Positions 52,565 through 60,971 of a stretch of 64,000 nt of DNA are shown piece after piece. Numbering within the stretch: position 1 is the first letter of the stretch; every line of letters starts with the position of its first letter. The DNA comes from Persicimonas caeni (lineage in GTDB: Bacteria; Myxococcota_A; Bradymonadia; Bradymonadales; Bradymonadaceae), in assembly GCF_006517175.1 (NCBI RefSeq), contig NZ_CP041186.1, positions 5,855,074 through 5,919,073 on the forward strand, written 5' to 3'. Under the pieces are notes generated by a model. It searched no databases, had not been told where the DNA came from, and worked only from the letters and a program-made list of their open reading frames with translations. The position numbers were made by a program, and so were the translations under genes.

Positions 52565-53257
52565 ATGAGTGCCGTCTTCATGCGTTTTCCCGTTGCCTTC
52601 GCCCTGATCGTCAGTTGTCTCGCCGCGGTCGTCTCGACTGGGTGCACGCTCGGCTACCGCTATCATCATCTCGACTCCGAGATCGCCAACGCGGCCGGGG
52701 CGAACGCCCAGGTCGAAGGCAGCGGACACATGGTCGAGCTCGGGATCGTTCTCGACTTTCGGTACTTCCGCGTGGGGAACCCCTATGTGGGCGCCTCGTA
52801 CGAAATGGACGTCACCGATGCCGCCGGAGGCGGCGCCTACCAGTCATCGACGATCGAAACCCAGCCGTTTCGCCTCGACGTGCCCGTGGTGAGCCTGTGG
52901 AGCGAAGATGGCGGTCTGGGCTACCCGGGCACGATGGTCCACCGAAAGAGCGTCGAGTTGTGGTTGAGCGGCACGCTGCGACCGACCACGCTCCCAATGT
53001 GGTGGGCCGATGCCAGCCTCGTCTACTACCACCACGATCTGGTCGCCGTGCGCGCCTTCGGAGGCTGGGGGGCGGTGCCCTTCGAGGGGCAGACCACCCA
53101 GTTCAGCACCGAAGGCACCACCTACGAATTCTGGGAAACCACGGCCGGCGGCTACTCCGCGGGCGTCGAGTTGACGCTTGGCGCCGGCGAGCAGGCCCTC
53201 GACTTCATCAAGTACTTTATTCGCAACCAGAAAGAGGCGGGAAAGCCGCGCAAATGA
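52565..53257 (+). CDS. Lipoprotein of unknown function
   Basis: 230 aa. Signal peptide MRFPVAFALIVSCLAAVVSTGC with lipobox; start could also be 52580. The mature part is beta-rich with many aromatic residues (GYRYHHLDSE, ILDFRYFRVGNPYVGASYEMDV, YYHHDLVAVRAFGGWG), perhaps a small barrel or envelope domain. TATAAT at 52417-52422 in an AT-rich patch could be its promoter. Convergent with the HD hydrolase, whose stop begins 2 bp after. Confidence 0.65.
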   Translation: MSAVFMRFPVAFALIVSCLAAVVSTGCTLGYRYHHLDSEIANAAGANAQVEGSGHMVELGIVLDFRYFRVGNPYVGASYEMDVTDAAGGGAYQSSTIETQPFRLDVPVVSLWSEDGGLGYPGTMVHRKSVELWLSGTLRPTTLPMWWADASLVYYHHDLVAVRAFGGWGAVPFEGQTTQFSTEGTTYEFWETTAGGYSAGVELTLGAGEQALDFIKYFIRNQKEAGKPRK

Positions 53258-53258
53258 T

Positions 53259-54584
53259 TTAGGTCATTTGTTCTTTTCGCAGCAGTTCACGCAACTCGGT
53301 GGGCACGCACAGACGCAGGATTTTGTAGGAGTCGCGGCCCAGCAGGTGGACCATGTCGCTGTGATCTTCGATGGGCGCGACCTGACCATCGGAGCCGATG
53401 ATCGGGATGTGGGCGCCGATGTCGCCGTGTTCGGGGTCGTAGGGCGTATAGGGCGTGTCGTAGGCGCGGTCGGTGAGCACGGCGTAGTCGGGGTCGAGGC
53501 CCATGTCGCGCGCCAGTGCGTTGGCCCGGTCGATGGTCCGAGCGATGTCGACAGCGTCTTCGACCTGCAGGTCGATCGTCTTGTAGAGGTCGCGGTCGAG
53601 CAGGCCGCCGGCGATGCGCGACAGAATCGGGTCGGGGTCGCTTCGCCACTGCTTGAGCGAGATCCACACGTCGGTGTCGTCCAAGGAGACGAACTCCTCG
53701 GTCGACAGCCGCTCACCTGCCAACAATTTGCTCAGTCGCGGGCTGGGCACGGCGCCGAACTCGTGGCCGTCGCGCTGCAGTTGTTCGGCGCGCGAGAGCA
53801 CAGCCTCGAGCATCTTTTCGGCTGCGCGCACCGCTTTGTGCAGGTAGACCTGCTTGAACATGTGGAAGCGGGCCAGCAGGTAGCCTTCGACCGCTTCGCG
53901 GGCGCGGTAGCTAACGGCCAAGCGTCGGCTGACTTGGCCTTTACTCGACGTGCCCTCGTAGGTCTCGAGCATCGTCAAGATACGCTCGAAGTCGTACACC
54001 CCGATTTTGACGCCGGTGGCGAGTCCATCGCGCAGGATATAGTCGAGGCGGTCGGCGTCGAGTTGGCTCGAGACGATGTCGAGAAGGACGTGCTTTTCGG
54101 TGGGGAACTCGCGTCGAGGCCCAAAATACGCGGCCACGCGGTCCGGTAGTGAGGGGTCGATCTCACTCAGCACCGCGTGCACTTCGCTTTCGGGGTCGCT
54201 TACTAGTTGAGCGCTGTACTCCTCGTGGTGGACACGGGTGACTTTTTCGATGGCGTGGCTGAACGGGCCGTGGCCGATATCGTGCAAGAGCGCAGCGCAC
54301 ATCACCTCGAGGCGCTCGTCGGCGCTAAAGCCGCAATCGAGCGCGGCGAGCATGCGTCGCGCCACGTGCGCCACGCCCAAGCTGTGCACAAAGCGGGAGT
54401 GTTCGGCGCCGTGATAGACCAGGTTGGCGAAGCCGAGCTGGCGGATGCGGCGCAACCGCTGGAAGGTGCTCGTCTTCAAGAGCCGGAAAATCACCCGCTC
54501 GACTTCGTCGCTCTGGTCGAAGGCGATGATGTTGTGGACCGGGTCGCGGAACAGCTTCGGTTTCATGGGCGCGGGCTCGAACAT
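53259..54584 (-). CDS. HD-domain phosphohydrolase (SAMHD1/dGTPase-like)
   Basis: 441 aa. It begins with RDPVHNIIAFD and FQRLRRIRQLGFANLVYHGAEHSRFVHSLGVAHVARRML, then the metal-binding HD in CAALLHDIGHGPFSHAIE and a later DIVSSQLDADRLDYILRD. This is the layout of the YdhJ/SAMHD1-type HD superfamily acting on dNTPs or related nucleotides. The C-terminal third is family-typical but of unknown role. Starts at 54584 (MFEP) and 54566 (MKPK) are both possible. A housekeeping nucleotide-pool role is more likely than defence here. Confidence 0.86.
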   Translation of the reverse strand: MFEPAPMKPKLFRDPVHNIIAFDQSDEVERVIFRLLKTSTFQRLRRIRQLGFANLVYHGAEHSRFVHSLGVAHVARRMLAALDCGFSADERLEVMCAALLHDIGHGPFSHAIEKVTRVHHEEYSAQLVSDPESEVHAVLSEIDPSLPDRVAAYFGPRREFPTEKHVLLDIVSSQLDADRLDYILRDGLATGVKIGVYDFERILTMLETYEGTSSKGQVSRRLAVSYRAREAVEGYLLARFHMFKQVYLHKAVRAAEKMLEAVLSRAEQLQRDGHEFGAVPSPRLSKLLAGERLSTEEFVSLDDTDVWISLKQWRSDPDPILSRIAGGLLDRDLYKTIDLQVEDAVDIARTIDRANALARDMGLDPDYAVLTDRAYDTPYTPYDPEHGDIGAHIPIIGSDGQVAPIEDHSDMVHLLGRDSYKILRLCVPTELRELLRKEQMT

Positions 54585-54669
54585 TGAGGAGCGCAAAGAG
54601 GATGCTTGCCACCTCCAGAGGTATACCAGCCGTGCCCTCGACACAACCCGGCTCACGGTCGGCCCGGGT

Positions 54670-54930
54670 TCAACTGATGCCGATGCTGAAGTGACGCTCG
54701 AGCAGCTCGATCTTCTCGGAGGTGACCGTCGGGATATTGGTCAGCTCGTCGAAGGAGCGAAACGGCCCGATATCCTGGCGGTAGTCGAGAAGACGCTCGG
54801 CGGTCGCCTCGCCGATGCCCTCGATGGCCAGAAGGTCGTCGCGGGTGGCGTCGTTGAGGTTCATCTTTTCGAAGCCCGCCGGGAGGCCGGTCTCTTCGGA
54901 GCCGCGTCGGGGTTCTTGAGAGGAGGTCAT
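54670..54930 (-). CDS. ComEA-like helix-hairpin-helix protein
   Basis: 86 aa. After a polar N-terminus comes MNLNDATRDDLLAIEGIGEATAERLLDYRQDIGPFRSFDELTNIPTVTSEKIELL, a pair of helix-hairpin-helix motifs of the ComEA type that binds DNA without sequence specificity. No signal peptide or membrane anchor is visible with the ATG at 54930 (preceded by GGAGA), so it may be cytoplasmic rather than the periplasmic competence receptor. Divergent from murA. Confidence 0.85.
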   Translation of the reverse strand: MTSSQEPRRGSEETGLPAGFEKMNLNDATRDDLLAIEGIGEATAERLLDYRQDIGPFRSFDELTNIPTVTSEKIELLERHFSIGIS

Positions 54931-55096
54931 GGTGGTCTCCAGTCTGGGATATGCTAACTGCCGGTGTTCTCTGAATAAGTAAGCAGTTTGGGGTGGGCTG
55001 CAAGGGGGGCGGCTAATAGCCTGTTCACACCACCGCGCACATGCTAAAACCAACGCGTTCTAAAACGTCGACAATTTCTCGAATACAAAGCAGTCC

Positions 55097-56383
55097 ATGG
55101 AAAAGTTTGTCATTGAAGGCGGTCATCAGCTCAGCGGTTCGGTCACTCCCGGTGGCAGCAAAAACGAGGCTCTGCCGTGCTTGGCCGCCAGTTTGCTGAC
55201 CGACGAAGAGGTCACGTTCAAAAATATCCCGCGGATCAACGACGTCGAGGTCATGCTCCAGGTCATCGAAGACCTGGGCGGCTGGTACGAGTGGGTCGGC
55301 GACGACGTGGTCAAGGTGCGCACCGAGAACGTCGAGAAATCGGCGCTCGACACCGAGCTGTGCAAAAAGATTCGCGCCTCGATTTTGTTCGCCGGAGCGA
55401 TGCTCGGCCGGCGCGGCCGCTGTGAGCTCCCGCCTCCCGGCGGTGACGTCATCGGCCGGCGCCGCCTCGACTCGCACTTCTTGGCGCTCGAGTCACTCGG
55501 CGCCAGCATTGACGTGGGCGCCGACGCCTACGTCTTCGAGACCAACGGCCTCGAGGGCACCGAGATCTTTTTGGACGAAGCCTCGGTCACCGGCACCGAA
55601 AACGCCATCATGGCCGCGGTCGCCGCCAAGGGGAAGACGACCATCCGCAACGCTGCGTGCGAGCCGCACGTCCAGGGGTTGTGCCGCATGCTGGTGAGCA
55701 TGGGCGCGCGCATCCAGGGCATCGGCACCAACATCTTGCACATCGAAGGCGCCAAGAGCCTGTGGGGTTGTGAGCACACCATCGGCCCCGACTACCTCGA
55801 GATCGGCAGCTTTGCGGGCCTGGCGGCGGTGACCAACAGCGTGTTGACCATCAAGGACGTGGTGCCCGAGGACCTGCGCATGATCCGTCTGGTCTTCGAG
55901 AAGCTCGGAGTCCAGACCGATCTGAAGGGCCGCGACCTCATCGTCCACGGCGACCGCGAACTCAAGGTGCAGCGCGACCTGCACGGCGCCATCCCCAAGA
56001 TCGACGACGCCCCGTGGCCGGCCTTCCCGACCGACCTGATGTCGATCGCCATCACCGTGGCGACTCAGTGCGACGGCACCATCCTCTTCTTCGAGAAGAT
56101 GTTCGAAGGGCGCATGTTCTTCGTCGATAGTCTCATCGGCATGGGCGCCCAGATCGTATTCTGCGACCCGCACCGCGTGGTCGTCGTCGGCCCGAGCCAG
56201 TTGTACGGCGCGACGTTGGAGTCGCCCGACATTCGCGCCGGTATGGCGCTGCTGTTGGCCGCGCTGGCCGCCAAGGGCGAGTCGACCATCTACAACGTGC
56301 GCCAGATCGACCGCGGGTACGCCAATATCGACGAGAAGCTCACCGCCATCGGTGCGCAGTTCGAGCGTTTGCCTGTGGAGTGA
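55097..56383 (+). CDS. murA: UDP-N-acetylglucosamine 1-carboxyvinyltransferase with Asp at the catalytic Cys position
   Basis: 428 aa. First committed step of peptidoglycan synthesis, joining enolpyruvyl from PEP to UDP-GlcNAc. Conserved residues are present: GGSKNEAL (Lys22, Asn23), KIRASILFAGAMLGRRG, the PTD in FPTDLMSIA and ESPDIRAGMALLLAAL. The active-site loop reads LPPPGGDVIGRRRLDSH: Asp117 stands where E. coli has Cys115. Asp at this position is known in Mycobacterium tuberculosis and gives intrinsic fosfomycin resistance, because the drug alkylates the cysteine. ATG at 55097 gives the normal N-terminus. Ends next to a palindromic repeat. Confidence 0.95.
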   Translation: MEKFVIEGGHQLSGSVTPGGSKNEALPCLAASLLTDEEVTFKNIPRINDVEVMLQVIEDLGGWYEWVGDDVVKVRTENVEKSALDTELCKKIRASILFAGAMLGRRGRCELPPPGGDVIGRRRLDSHFLALESLGASIDVGADAYVFETNGLEGTEIFLDEASVTGTENAIMAAVAAKGKTTIRNAACEPHVQGLCRMLVSMGARIQGIGTNILHIEGAKSLWGCEHTIGPDYLEIGSFAGLAAVTNSVLTIKDVVPEDLRMIRLVFEKLGVQTDLKGRDLIVHGDRELKVQRDLHGAIPKIDDAPWPAFPTDLMSIAITVATQCDGTILFFEKMFEGRMFFVDSLIGMGAQIVFCDPHRVVVVGPSQLYGATLESPDIRAGMALLLAALAAKGESTIYNVRQIDRGYANIDEKLTAIGAQFERLPVE

Positions 56384-56388
56384 CGCGT

Positions 56389-56578
56389 GACGCGTAGCTT
56401 GGCGGGGCCCCCCATCCGTCTGGCGCTATAAAACGCGCCAGACACCTTCCCCCGGGGGAAGGGCTGTCCTAGCGCTTCGCAATCACGTAGCTTTCCGCAA
56501 CAGCATCCCTTCCCCACGGGGAAGGTGGCCGTAGCGAAGCGAAGGGCGGATGGGGGGGGCCTCGAAAAGCTACGCCTA
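56389..56578. repeat. Palindromic intergenic element, long form
   Basis: Inverted ends of about 30 nt (56391-56418 and 56547-56577) share GCGTAGCTT, a GG/CC block and CCCCCCATCCG. Inside are the hairpin GTCTGGCGC/GCGCCAGAC and a roughly 95-bp insert with paired CCTTCCCC...GGGGAAGG blocks and GTAGCGAAGCGAAGG. It fills the gap between murA and the convergent lipB, and its right edge contributes the lipB TAG. Same family as 33849-33930. Confidence 0.85.
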
Positions 56579-57301
56579 CAACCAATCACGCGTCGGCTTC
56601 ACCCACTCGTCCTCCGCCGGCATCTCCATCTCGTGCGCGACAAGCTCCACGCCTAAGAAGTCGGCAAAATTCTGCAAGAACGCCTCGCGGAACTCGGCGA
56701 AGTCGCAGCCCTCTGCGCAGTAGTCGGTCAGCCGCGCCATCGGCGCGTTGGGCATGCCGCACGGCACGATCATCGAAAACCCGATCATCTCGTTGACCAG
56801 GTTCATGGCCGCCCCGTGGGTGGTCACGCCCGATTGGACGCGCATGCCGACGCTGGCGATCTTGCGGCTCGGTTCTTCGTGGGTGGTCCAGAGACCGGGG
56901 TGGTCGAGGTCATAGGCGGCCTCGACACCGTAGGGAGAGCAGGTTTGAGCCAGGCAGTTGGCCATGCCGCGGATCACGTCGACGACGCCCATGCCGAGCG
57001 CCTTGAGACGGATGACCGGGTAGACGACCAGCTGGCCTGGCTCGTGGTAGGTCGCCTCTCCGCCTCGGTCGATGCGGTAGACCTCGACGCCCTTGTCGGC
57101 CAACCACGCATGGTTGACCAAGTCGTCGAAGCTGCCGCGCTTTCCGAGGGTGACCGTCGGCGGGTGCTCGAGCGCGAGCACGTAGCCGATGAATTCGTCG
57201 TCCTCGCGGTTCTTGAGGCGCTCGCGCAACTGGAACTGGAACGCGAGCGCCTGCCCGTAGGGAACCTTGCCGAGGCGGAGCAGGGCGAGTTTCTTGGTCA
57301 T
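56576..57301 (-). CDS. lipB: Octanoyl-[acyl carrier protein]:protein octanoyltransferase
   Basis: 241 aa. Transfers octanoyl groups to the lipoyl domains of 2-oxoacid dehydrogenases and GcvH. Motifs: LALEHPPTVTLGKRG, DRGGEATYHEPGQLVVYPVI, RKIASVGMRVQSGVTTHGAAMNL with the catalytic-site Lys, and the catalytic Cys in IVPCGMPNAPM. The start ATG at 57301 overlaps the stop of the upstream HARE-HTH gene by 4 bp, so they are coupled. The TAG stop lies at the tip of the repeat element, so the last codons may have been altered by its insertion. Confidence 0.94.
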   Translation of the reverse strand: MTKKLALLRLGKVPYGQALAFQFQLRERLKNREDDEFIGYVLALEHPPTVTLGKRGSFDDLVNHAWLADKGVEVYRIDRGGEATYHEPGQLVVYPVIRLKALGMGVVDVIRGMANCLAQTCSPYGVEAAYDLDHPGLWTTHEEPSRKIASVGMRVQSGVTTHGAAMNLVNEMIGFSMIVPCGMPNAPMARLTDYCAEGCDFAEFREAFLQNFADFLGVELVAHEMEMPAEDEWVKPTRDWL

Positions 57302-58851
57302 GACTTCAGCGTTTCGATAAAGGCCGTGTCGACCATCAGGATCGGGGTGGTGTAGGCCTGCACGCCGATGCCGTGCTTGATGAGCAGCTCGACGAAGGTC
57401 GTGCGATCGATGAGCGTAATCGGAGCTTTGTCTTCCTGACGACTCTCGACCACGGCGTCTTTGCCGATATCACCCAGGTGGATGATCACACCTTCGGCGG
57501 CCGAGTAGTGGTGCAGCGTATCGCGAAGAGCGCTGACCGCGTCGGCCTCGAGCTCGTCTTCGGCCTCCAGGGTCACCTGGATGCACACGCGCACATCGGC
57601 CAGTCCTTGGCGCCAGTCGGCGGTGAAGTAGACGTCACCGTCCGAGGAGCGCTTCGAGACCTTGATGTTCTGGTAGCCGAGGCGCTCGAGCAGTGTCAGT
57701 GCGATATGCTCGAGGGCTTCGTCTTTGACGTCGATGAGTGCTTCGCCCAGATGGCCCAGGGTCTCCTGGCGAATCTCCTCGGAGAGGCTCAGGATGGTCT
57801 GTTCCTTGGCGATGGCGTCGCCCGGCAGGCCCCACTCGGTCAAGCCCCAGCGTTGCTGGTCGTACTGGGTGAACAGCGGGCGATGGCCGCGCTGGCGACG
57901 AATCTGATTGTCGTTAGCCAGAGCCGCCTGCACGGTGGCCGCCGGGTCGTGAGTGTGGAACTTGACGAGCTTGCGCTCGAAGATCTCGTCGGCGAGCTTC
58001 TCGATATCGACCGGCTTGCTCTTGCCATCCTGCAGCACGGTATAGGCCGCATGCGCGATGCCATCGAGGCGCACCGGGCCCTCTTCGAGGTGCTTGGTCA
58101 GATTGGCAACCGTGGTGGTCGCGCCGTTGCTCTGCTGCTGCTGCTGCTGACGGCCGTTGCGCGAGCGGCCGCGGTTTTTGGTGCGGCTACGCCGACGCTT
58201 GCTGCTCCGGCTGCTTTTGTTGCTCTGGCTGCTTTTGTTGCTCTGGCTGCTCTTGCTGCCTCGTGAGCTGCGCGACTTCTTCGTGCTTTCGTCGCTCTTC
58301 GAGCTTTTCGAGCTTCTGGAGCGCTTCGAGCCGCGGGAGCGTCGCGAACCTCGTGCACGCTTGCGACCGTTGGTCTTGTTCTGCGAGCTTTTCGAGCTTC
58401 GGCTCTTCTTTCCTTTGGAGCTTTTGCCCTTGGAGCCTTTACCCTTGGAGCGGCGCGAGCGACGACGGCTTCGGCGACGCTTGGGCTCTTCGGTCTCTTC
58501 TTCTTTCTGTTCGGCGGACTCTTCGGCCTCGACCTCCGACTCCTCTTCGCCCTGGCTGCGGCGCAGGCGACGACGGCGGGCCTCTTCGCGGCGTTCGCGT
58601 TTCTCTGCCTCTTCGTTGAGCTTGTCTACGGCCGTCTCGCGGATGGTGTAGACGCCGGGGCGCGTCTCGACGATGACCGATTCGCCGTGGCGGCGCACTT
58701 CCTGGGTCAACCTCGTCGACATGGTCTCGTCCGGCGACTTGCCCACGTGGGAGAGCAACTCGTCGCGCACGGCCATTTCAGTGATTTTTTTGTAATGGAG
58801 CGGACGGCCGGTACGGCGCAGCACTTCAACGGCGGCTTCAAAAAACGTCAT
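57298..58851 (-). CDS. HARE-HTH / Ser-Arg-Lys-rich / Mrr-like nuclease-fold protein
   Basis: 517 aa. Residues 1-75 form a HARE-HTH winged helix (TFFEAAVEVLRRTGRPLHYKKITEMAV...VRRHGESVIVETRPGVYTI). Residues about 80-240 are low-complexity: acidic at first, then dense SR/SK/RS repeats and a poly-Gln run. A second winged helix (about 250-345) has GIAHAAYTVLQDGKSKPVDIEKLADEIF. The C-terminal about 160 aa resembles an Mrr-type endonuclease fold (LTLLERLGYQNIKVSKRSSDGDVYFTAD, RVCIQVT, GVIIHLGDIGKDA, ITLIDRTTFVELLIKHGIGV). The nuclease lysine of QxK is Thr (QVT), so cleavage is doubtful. HARE-HTH proteins are linked to modified-DNA reading. Its stop overlaps lipB, with no functional link evident. 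Confidence 0.8.
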   Translation of the reverse strand: MTFFEAAVEVLRRTGRPLHYKKITEMAVRDELLSHVGKSPDETMSTRLTQEVRRHGESVIVETRPGVYTIRETAVDKLNEEAEKRERREEARRRRLRRSQGEEESEVEAEESAEQKEEETEEPKRRRSRRRSRRSKGKGSKGKSSKGKKSRSSKSSQNKTNGRKRARGSRRSRGSKRSRSSKSSKSDESTKKSRSSRGSKSSQSNKSSQSNKSSRSSKRRRSRTKNRGRSRNGRQQQQQQSNGATTTVANLTKHLEEGPVRLDGIAHAAYTVLQDGKSKPVDIEKLADEIFERKLVKFHTHDPAATVQAALANDNQIRRQRGHRPLFTQYDQQRWGLTEWGLPGDAIAKEQTILSLSEEIRQETLGHLGEALIDVKDEALEHIALTLLERLGYQNIKVSKRSSDGDVYFTADWRQGLADVRVCIQVTLEAEDELEADAVSALRDTLHHYSAAEGVIIHLGDIGKDAVVESRQEDKAPITLIDRTTFVELLIKHGIGVQAYTTPILMVDTAFIETLKS

Positions 58852-59470
58852 CTTTTAGGCTCCTCGCGGTGGCGAGGACCTGTCAGCTCCGCAACCGGAC
58901 CCATGTGTCCAGATTGCGCCGCACGCCCCGGGCTAGGTGCAAACGCACCTCGCCGGACACACAATCCCCTTCTGGGGGGATGTGCAACGGGGAACCCGTG
59001 TGGGAAGCTCTCTGGATCATGGGCAGTAGGAGGTCGTCTCTCGCCAGCGTCGCCGGCGTATCGCGCACGCCGCAGCGCAAATGCACCGCAGGCGTCGACT
59101 CACTGCCTCCAGTCAGAGCCGACCGGCAAAACCGGGCGACTCGCTAAGTGGCAGCGCGGAACTGAAAGTCCTCAGTGAAATCGTTTGCTCGAGCGCAACG
59201 CCCATTAGAGGCGCGGCGCCCGCATGATAAATTCTTTCTTCACGTTCACGTTCACGGTGGTGAACTCGCCGTGCGACGCGTTGATGGACGGGCGCACGGG
59301 TCGTCTTAGACCGTCTGATCGTGGAGACGCCCCATCAAGGGACGTCCTCTCGGGTACTTCACCTGAGAAACTCCACAGCCAGGCGATCCATTCCTTCCGA
59401 AAACGTAGGACTGGTATATCATTTGGCGGCCGGCCTTTCAATCTAAGGCCGGCCGGCGCAGTCCCGGCGC
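58852..59470. other. 619-nt gap between the HARE-HTH gene and rpmE2
   Basis: No protein frame here is convincing. Visible structures: CCTCGC-GGTG-GCGAGG (58862-58877), ACTGA/TCAGT (59161-59176), a TTCACG triplet repeat near 59240, and the rpmE2 hairpin. The region must contain the promoter of the HARE-HTH-lipB operon. A small RNA cannot be excluded. Confidence 0.5.
59429..59453 (-). terminator. Stem-loop after rpmE2
   Basis: GCCGGCCTT (59429-59437) pairs with AAGGCCGGC (59445-59453), 18 bp after the rpmE2 stop. The U-run on the minus strand is poor, so termination efficiency is uncertain. Confidence 0.5.
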
Positions 59471-59761
59471 TTACTCGTCGGCGCCTTCTTCGCCTTTCGC
59501 ACCAGCTGCTTCTTTCTCTTCTTGGGTGCTCAGGTTGTAGCGCTTCATGAAGCGATCGACGCGGCCTTCGGTGTCGACCAGCTTCTGCTTGCCGGTGTAG
59601 AACGGGTGGGAGAACGCGCTGATTTCGACGGGGATGACGTAGTGCTCGACGCCGTCGACTTCGCGGGTGTTCTTGGAGGTCATCGTCGAGCGGGTCACGA
59701 TTTCGTGCTCGCCGTCTTTGAAAATGACCGGGTGGTAATCGGGATGCGTTTCGTTTTTCAT
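59471..59761 (-). CDS. rpmE2: 50S ribosomal protein L31, type B (zinc-independent)
   Basis: 96 aa. THPDYHPVIFKDG at the N-terminus and EISAFSHPFYTGKQKLVDTEGRVDRFMKRY are the L31 type B signature. No cysteine is present, so it is the zinc-free paralogue form usually used when zinc is scarce. The C-terminal tail (STQEEKEAAGAKGEEGADE) is acidic and longer than the core. Monocistronic. No Zur-box was recognised by eye upstream. Confidence 0.95.
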   Translation of the reverse strand: MKNETHPDYHPVIFKDGEHEIVTRSTMTSKNTREVDGVEHYVIPVEISAFSHPFYTGKQKLVDTEGRVDRFMKRYNLSTQEEKEAAGAKGEEGADE

Positions 59762-59950
59762 GGTTATTACCTCAAATCTATGGTCGAAACCTTTGGTGGT
59801 CGTATAAACCTTTCCGTTTTCAAGGCGACGTTAGATAACGGACCAGCGTCTGAATTTCAAGGGCACAAAGCTGTTCTTTATTTCCATGTGGTTGACGCAG
59901 CCGCAAATCGCGTGGGAGATAGCCCGCGGCGAGGACGTCAGGGAGAAGTA

Positions 59951-60925
59951 ATGGAGATGACAGTGCCACAGATCGAACAACTCAATTGGTCCGACGCGGT
60001 TTACACTCGGCTTTGTGACGCGGTCGACCGGGCCGTGGGCGGCACCGAGCGTCCGGTAGCGGTGTTCGACTTCGACAATACCTGCATCTTTCGCGATATC
60101 GGCGAGCTCTTCTCGCACTATCTGATCGATGAGATCGGCTACCGCTACGAACTCGACGCGTTCTGGCAGCTTATCGACCCTCGCGACGGCCGCGAGCATA
60201 TCCGCGAGTTGACCGAGACATTGCTTGCGATGCCCGTCGACGAGCGGCGGACCTCCGACGTCTACGAGCAGTACCTCGCCGAGATGGGCGCGATCTACGC
60301 CCGCAAATACGTCCGCGAGGGCGCCGCGCCGTGTTACGAGTGGGCGGTGCGCCTGCACGTGGGGATGACCCCCGACGAGATCCGCCGGCAGACCGTGCGC
60401 GCCATGGAGCGCGAAATTGGCGGCGACATCGAGTGCGAGGTGCGGCGCACCCGACGTGGAGAAGACGTGCGCATCAACCACGGCATTCGCATCCACGAGG
60501 AGTTTCGTCGACTGATGCCGGCCCTCGAGGCGCTGGGGTTCGACGTGTGGGTCGTCTCGGCGACCAACCAGTGGACCGTCGAGACGTTTGCCGAACGCGC
60601 CTTCGACGTGCCGCGCGAGCGCGTGCTCGGCAACCGCGTATGCATGGGCGACGACGGCGTGCTCGGAGACGAGACGTGCCAGCCGGTGCTCTATCGGCAG
60701 GGCAAAGTCGACATCATCGCCCAGGAGATCGGCGCACAGCCGGCGCTCGTCTTTGGCGACTCGTTCACCGACTTCGAGATGATGTGCCACGCCTCCGAGC
60801 TCGCCGTGCTCATTGACCGGGGCAACGACGAGCTTCGCAGGGAGGCCATCGAGCGCAGTTTTGCAATTCAACCGCAAGAACGGCTAACCTGCTCGAGTGA
60901 GTGGGGCGGCGCTTCTTTCCAGTAG
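59951..60925 (+). CDS. HAD-superfamily (subclass I) phosphatase
   Basis: 324 aa. HAD motif I is VAVFDFDNTCIFRDIGE, motif II VWVVSATNQWTVETFA, and motif IV VFGDSFTDFEMM, with a helical cap of about 150 aa between I and II. This is the layout of phosphoserine phosphatase-like HAD-IB enzymes; the substrate is unknown. Start at 59951 follows AGGGAG; upstream in-frame sequence overlaps rpmE2 antisense and is not coding. Confidence 0.86.
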   Translation: MEMTVPQIEQLNWSDAVYTRLCDAVDRAVGGTERPVAVFDFDNTCIFRDIGELFSHYLIDEIGYRYELDAFWQLIDPRDGREHIRELTETLLAMPVDERRTSDVYEQYLAEMGAIYARKYVREGAAPCYEWAVRLHVGMTPDEIRRQTVRAMEREIGGDIECEVRRTRRGEDVRINHGIRIHEEFRRLMPALEALGFDVWVVSATNQWTVETFAERAFDVPRERVLGNRVCMGDDGVLGDETCQPVLYRQGKVDIIAQEIGAQPALVFGDSFTDFEMMCHASELAVLIDRGNDELRREAIERSFAIQPQERLTCSSEWGGASFQ

Positions 60926-60971
60926 CTACCTCGCGTTTCTCTTCGTTTTAGATGCTGGGGAAGGTCCGTAT

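Noticed and set aside
53259-54584. Anti-phage dGTPase-type defence gene
   Set aside because: Neighbours are housekeeping or envelope genes and the sequence is the common YdhJ/SAMHD1-like family; nothing points to a defence island.
59205-59441. Possible small protein of 78 codons on the minus strand downstream of rpmE2
   Set aside because: No ribosome site, no recognisable domain, and repeats (VNVNVKK) from the TTCACG repeat; not enough to call a gene.
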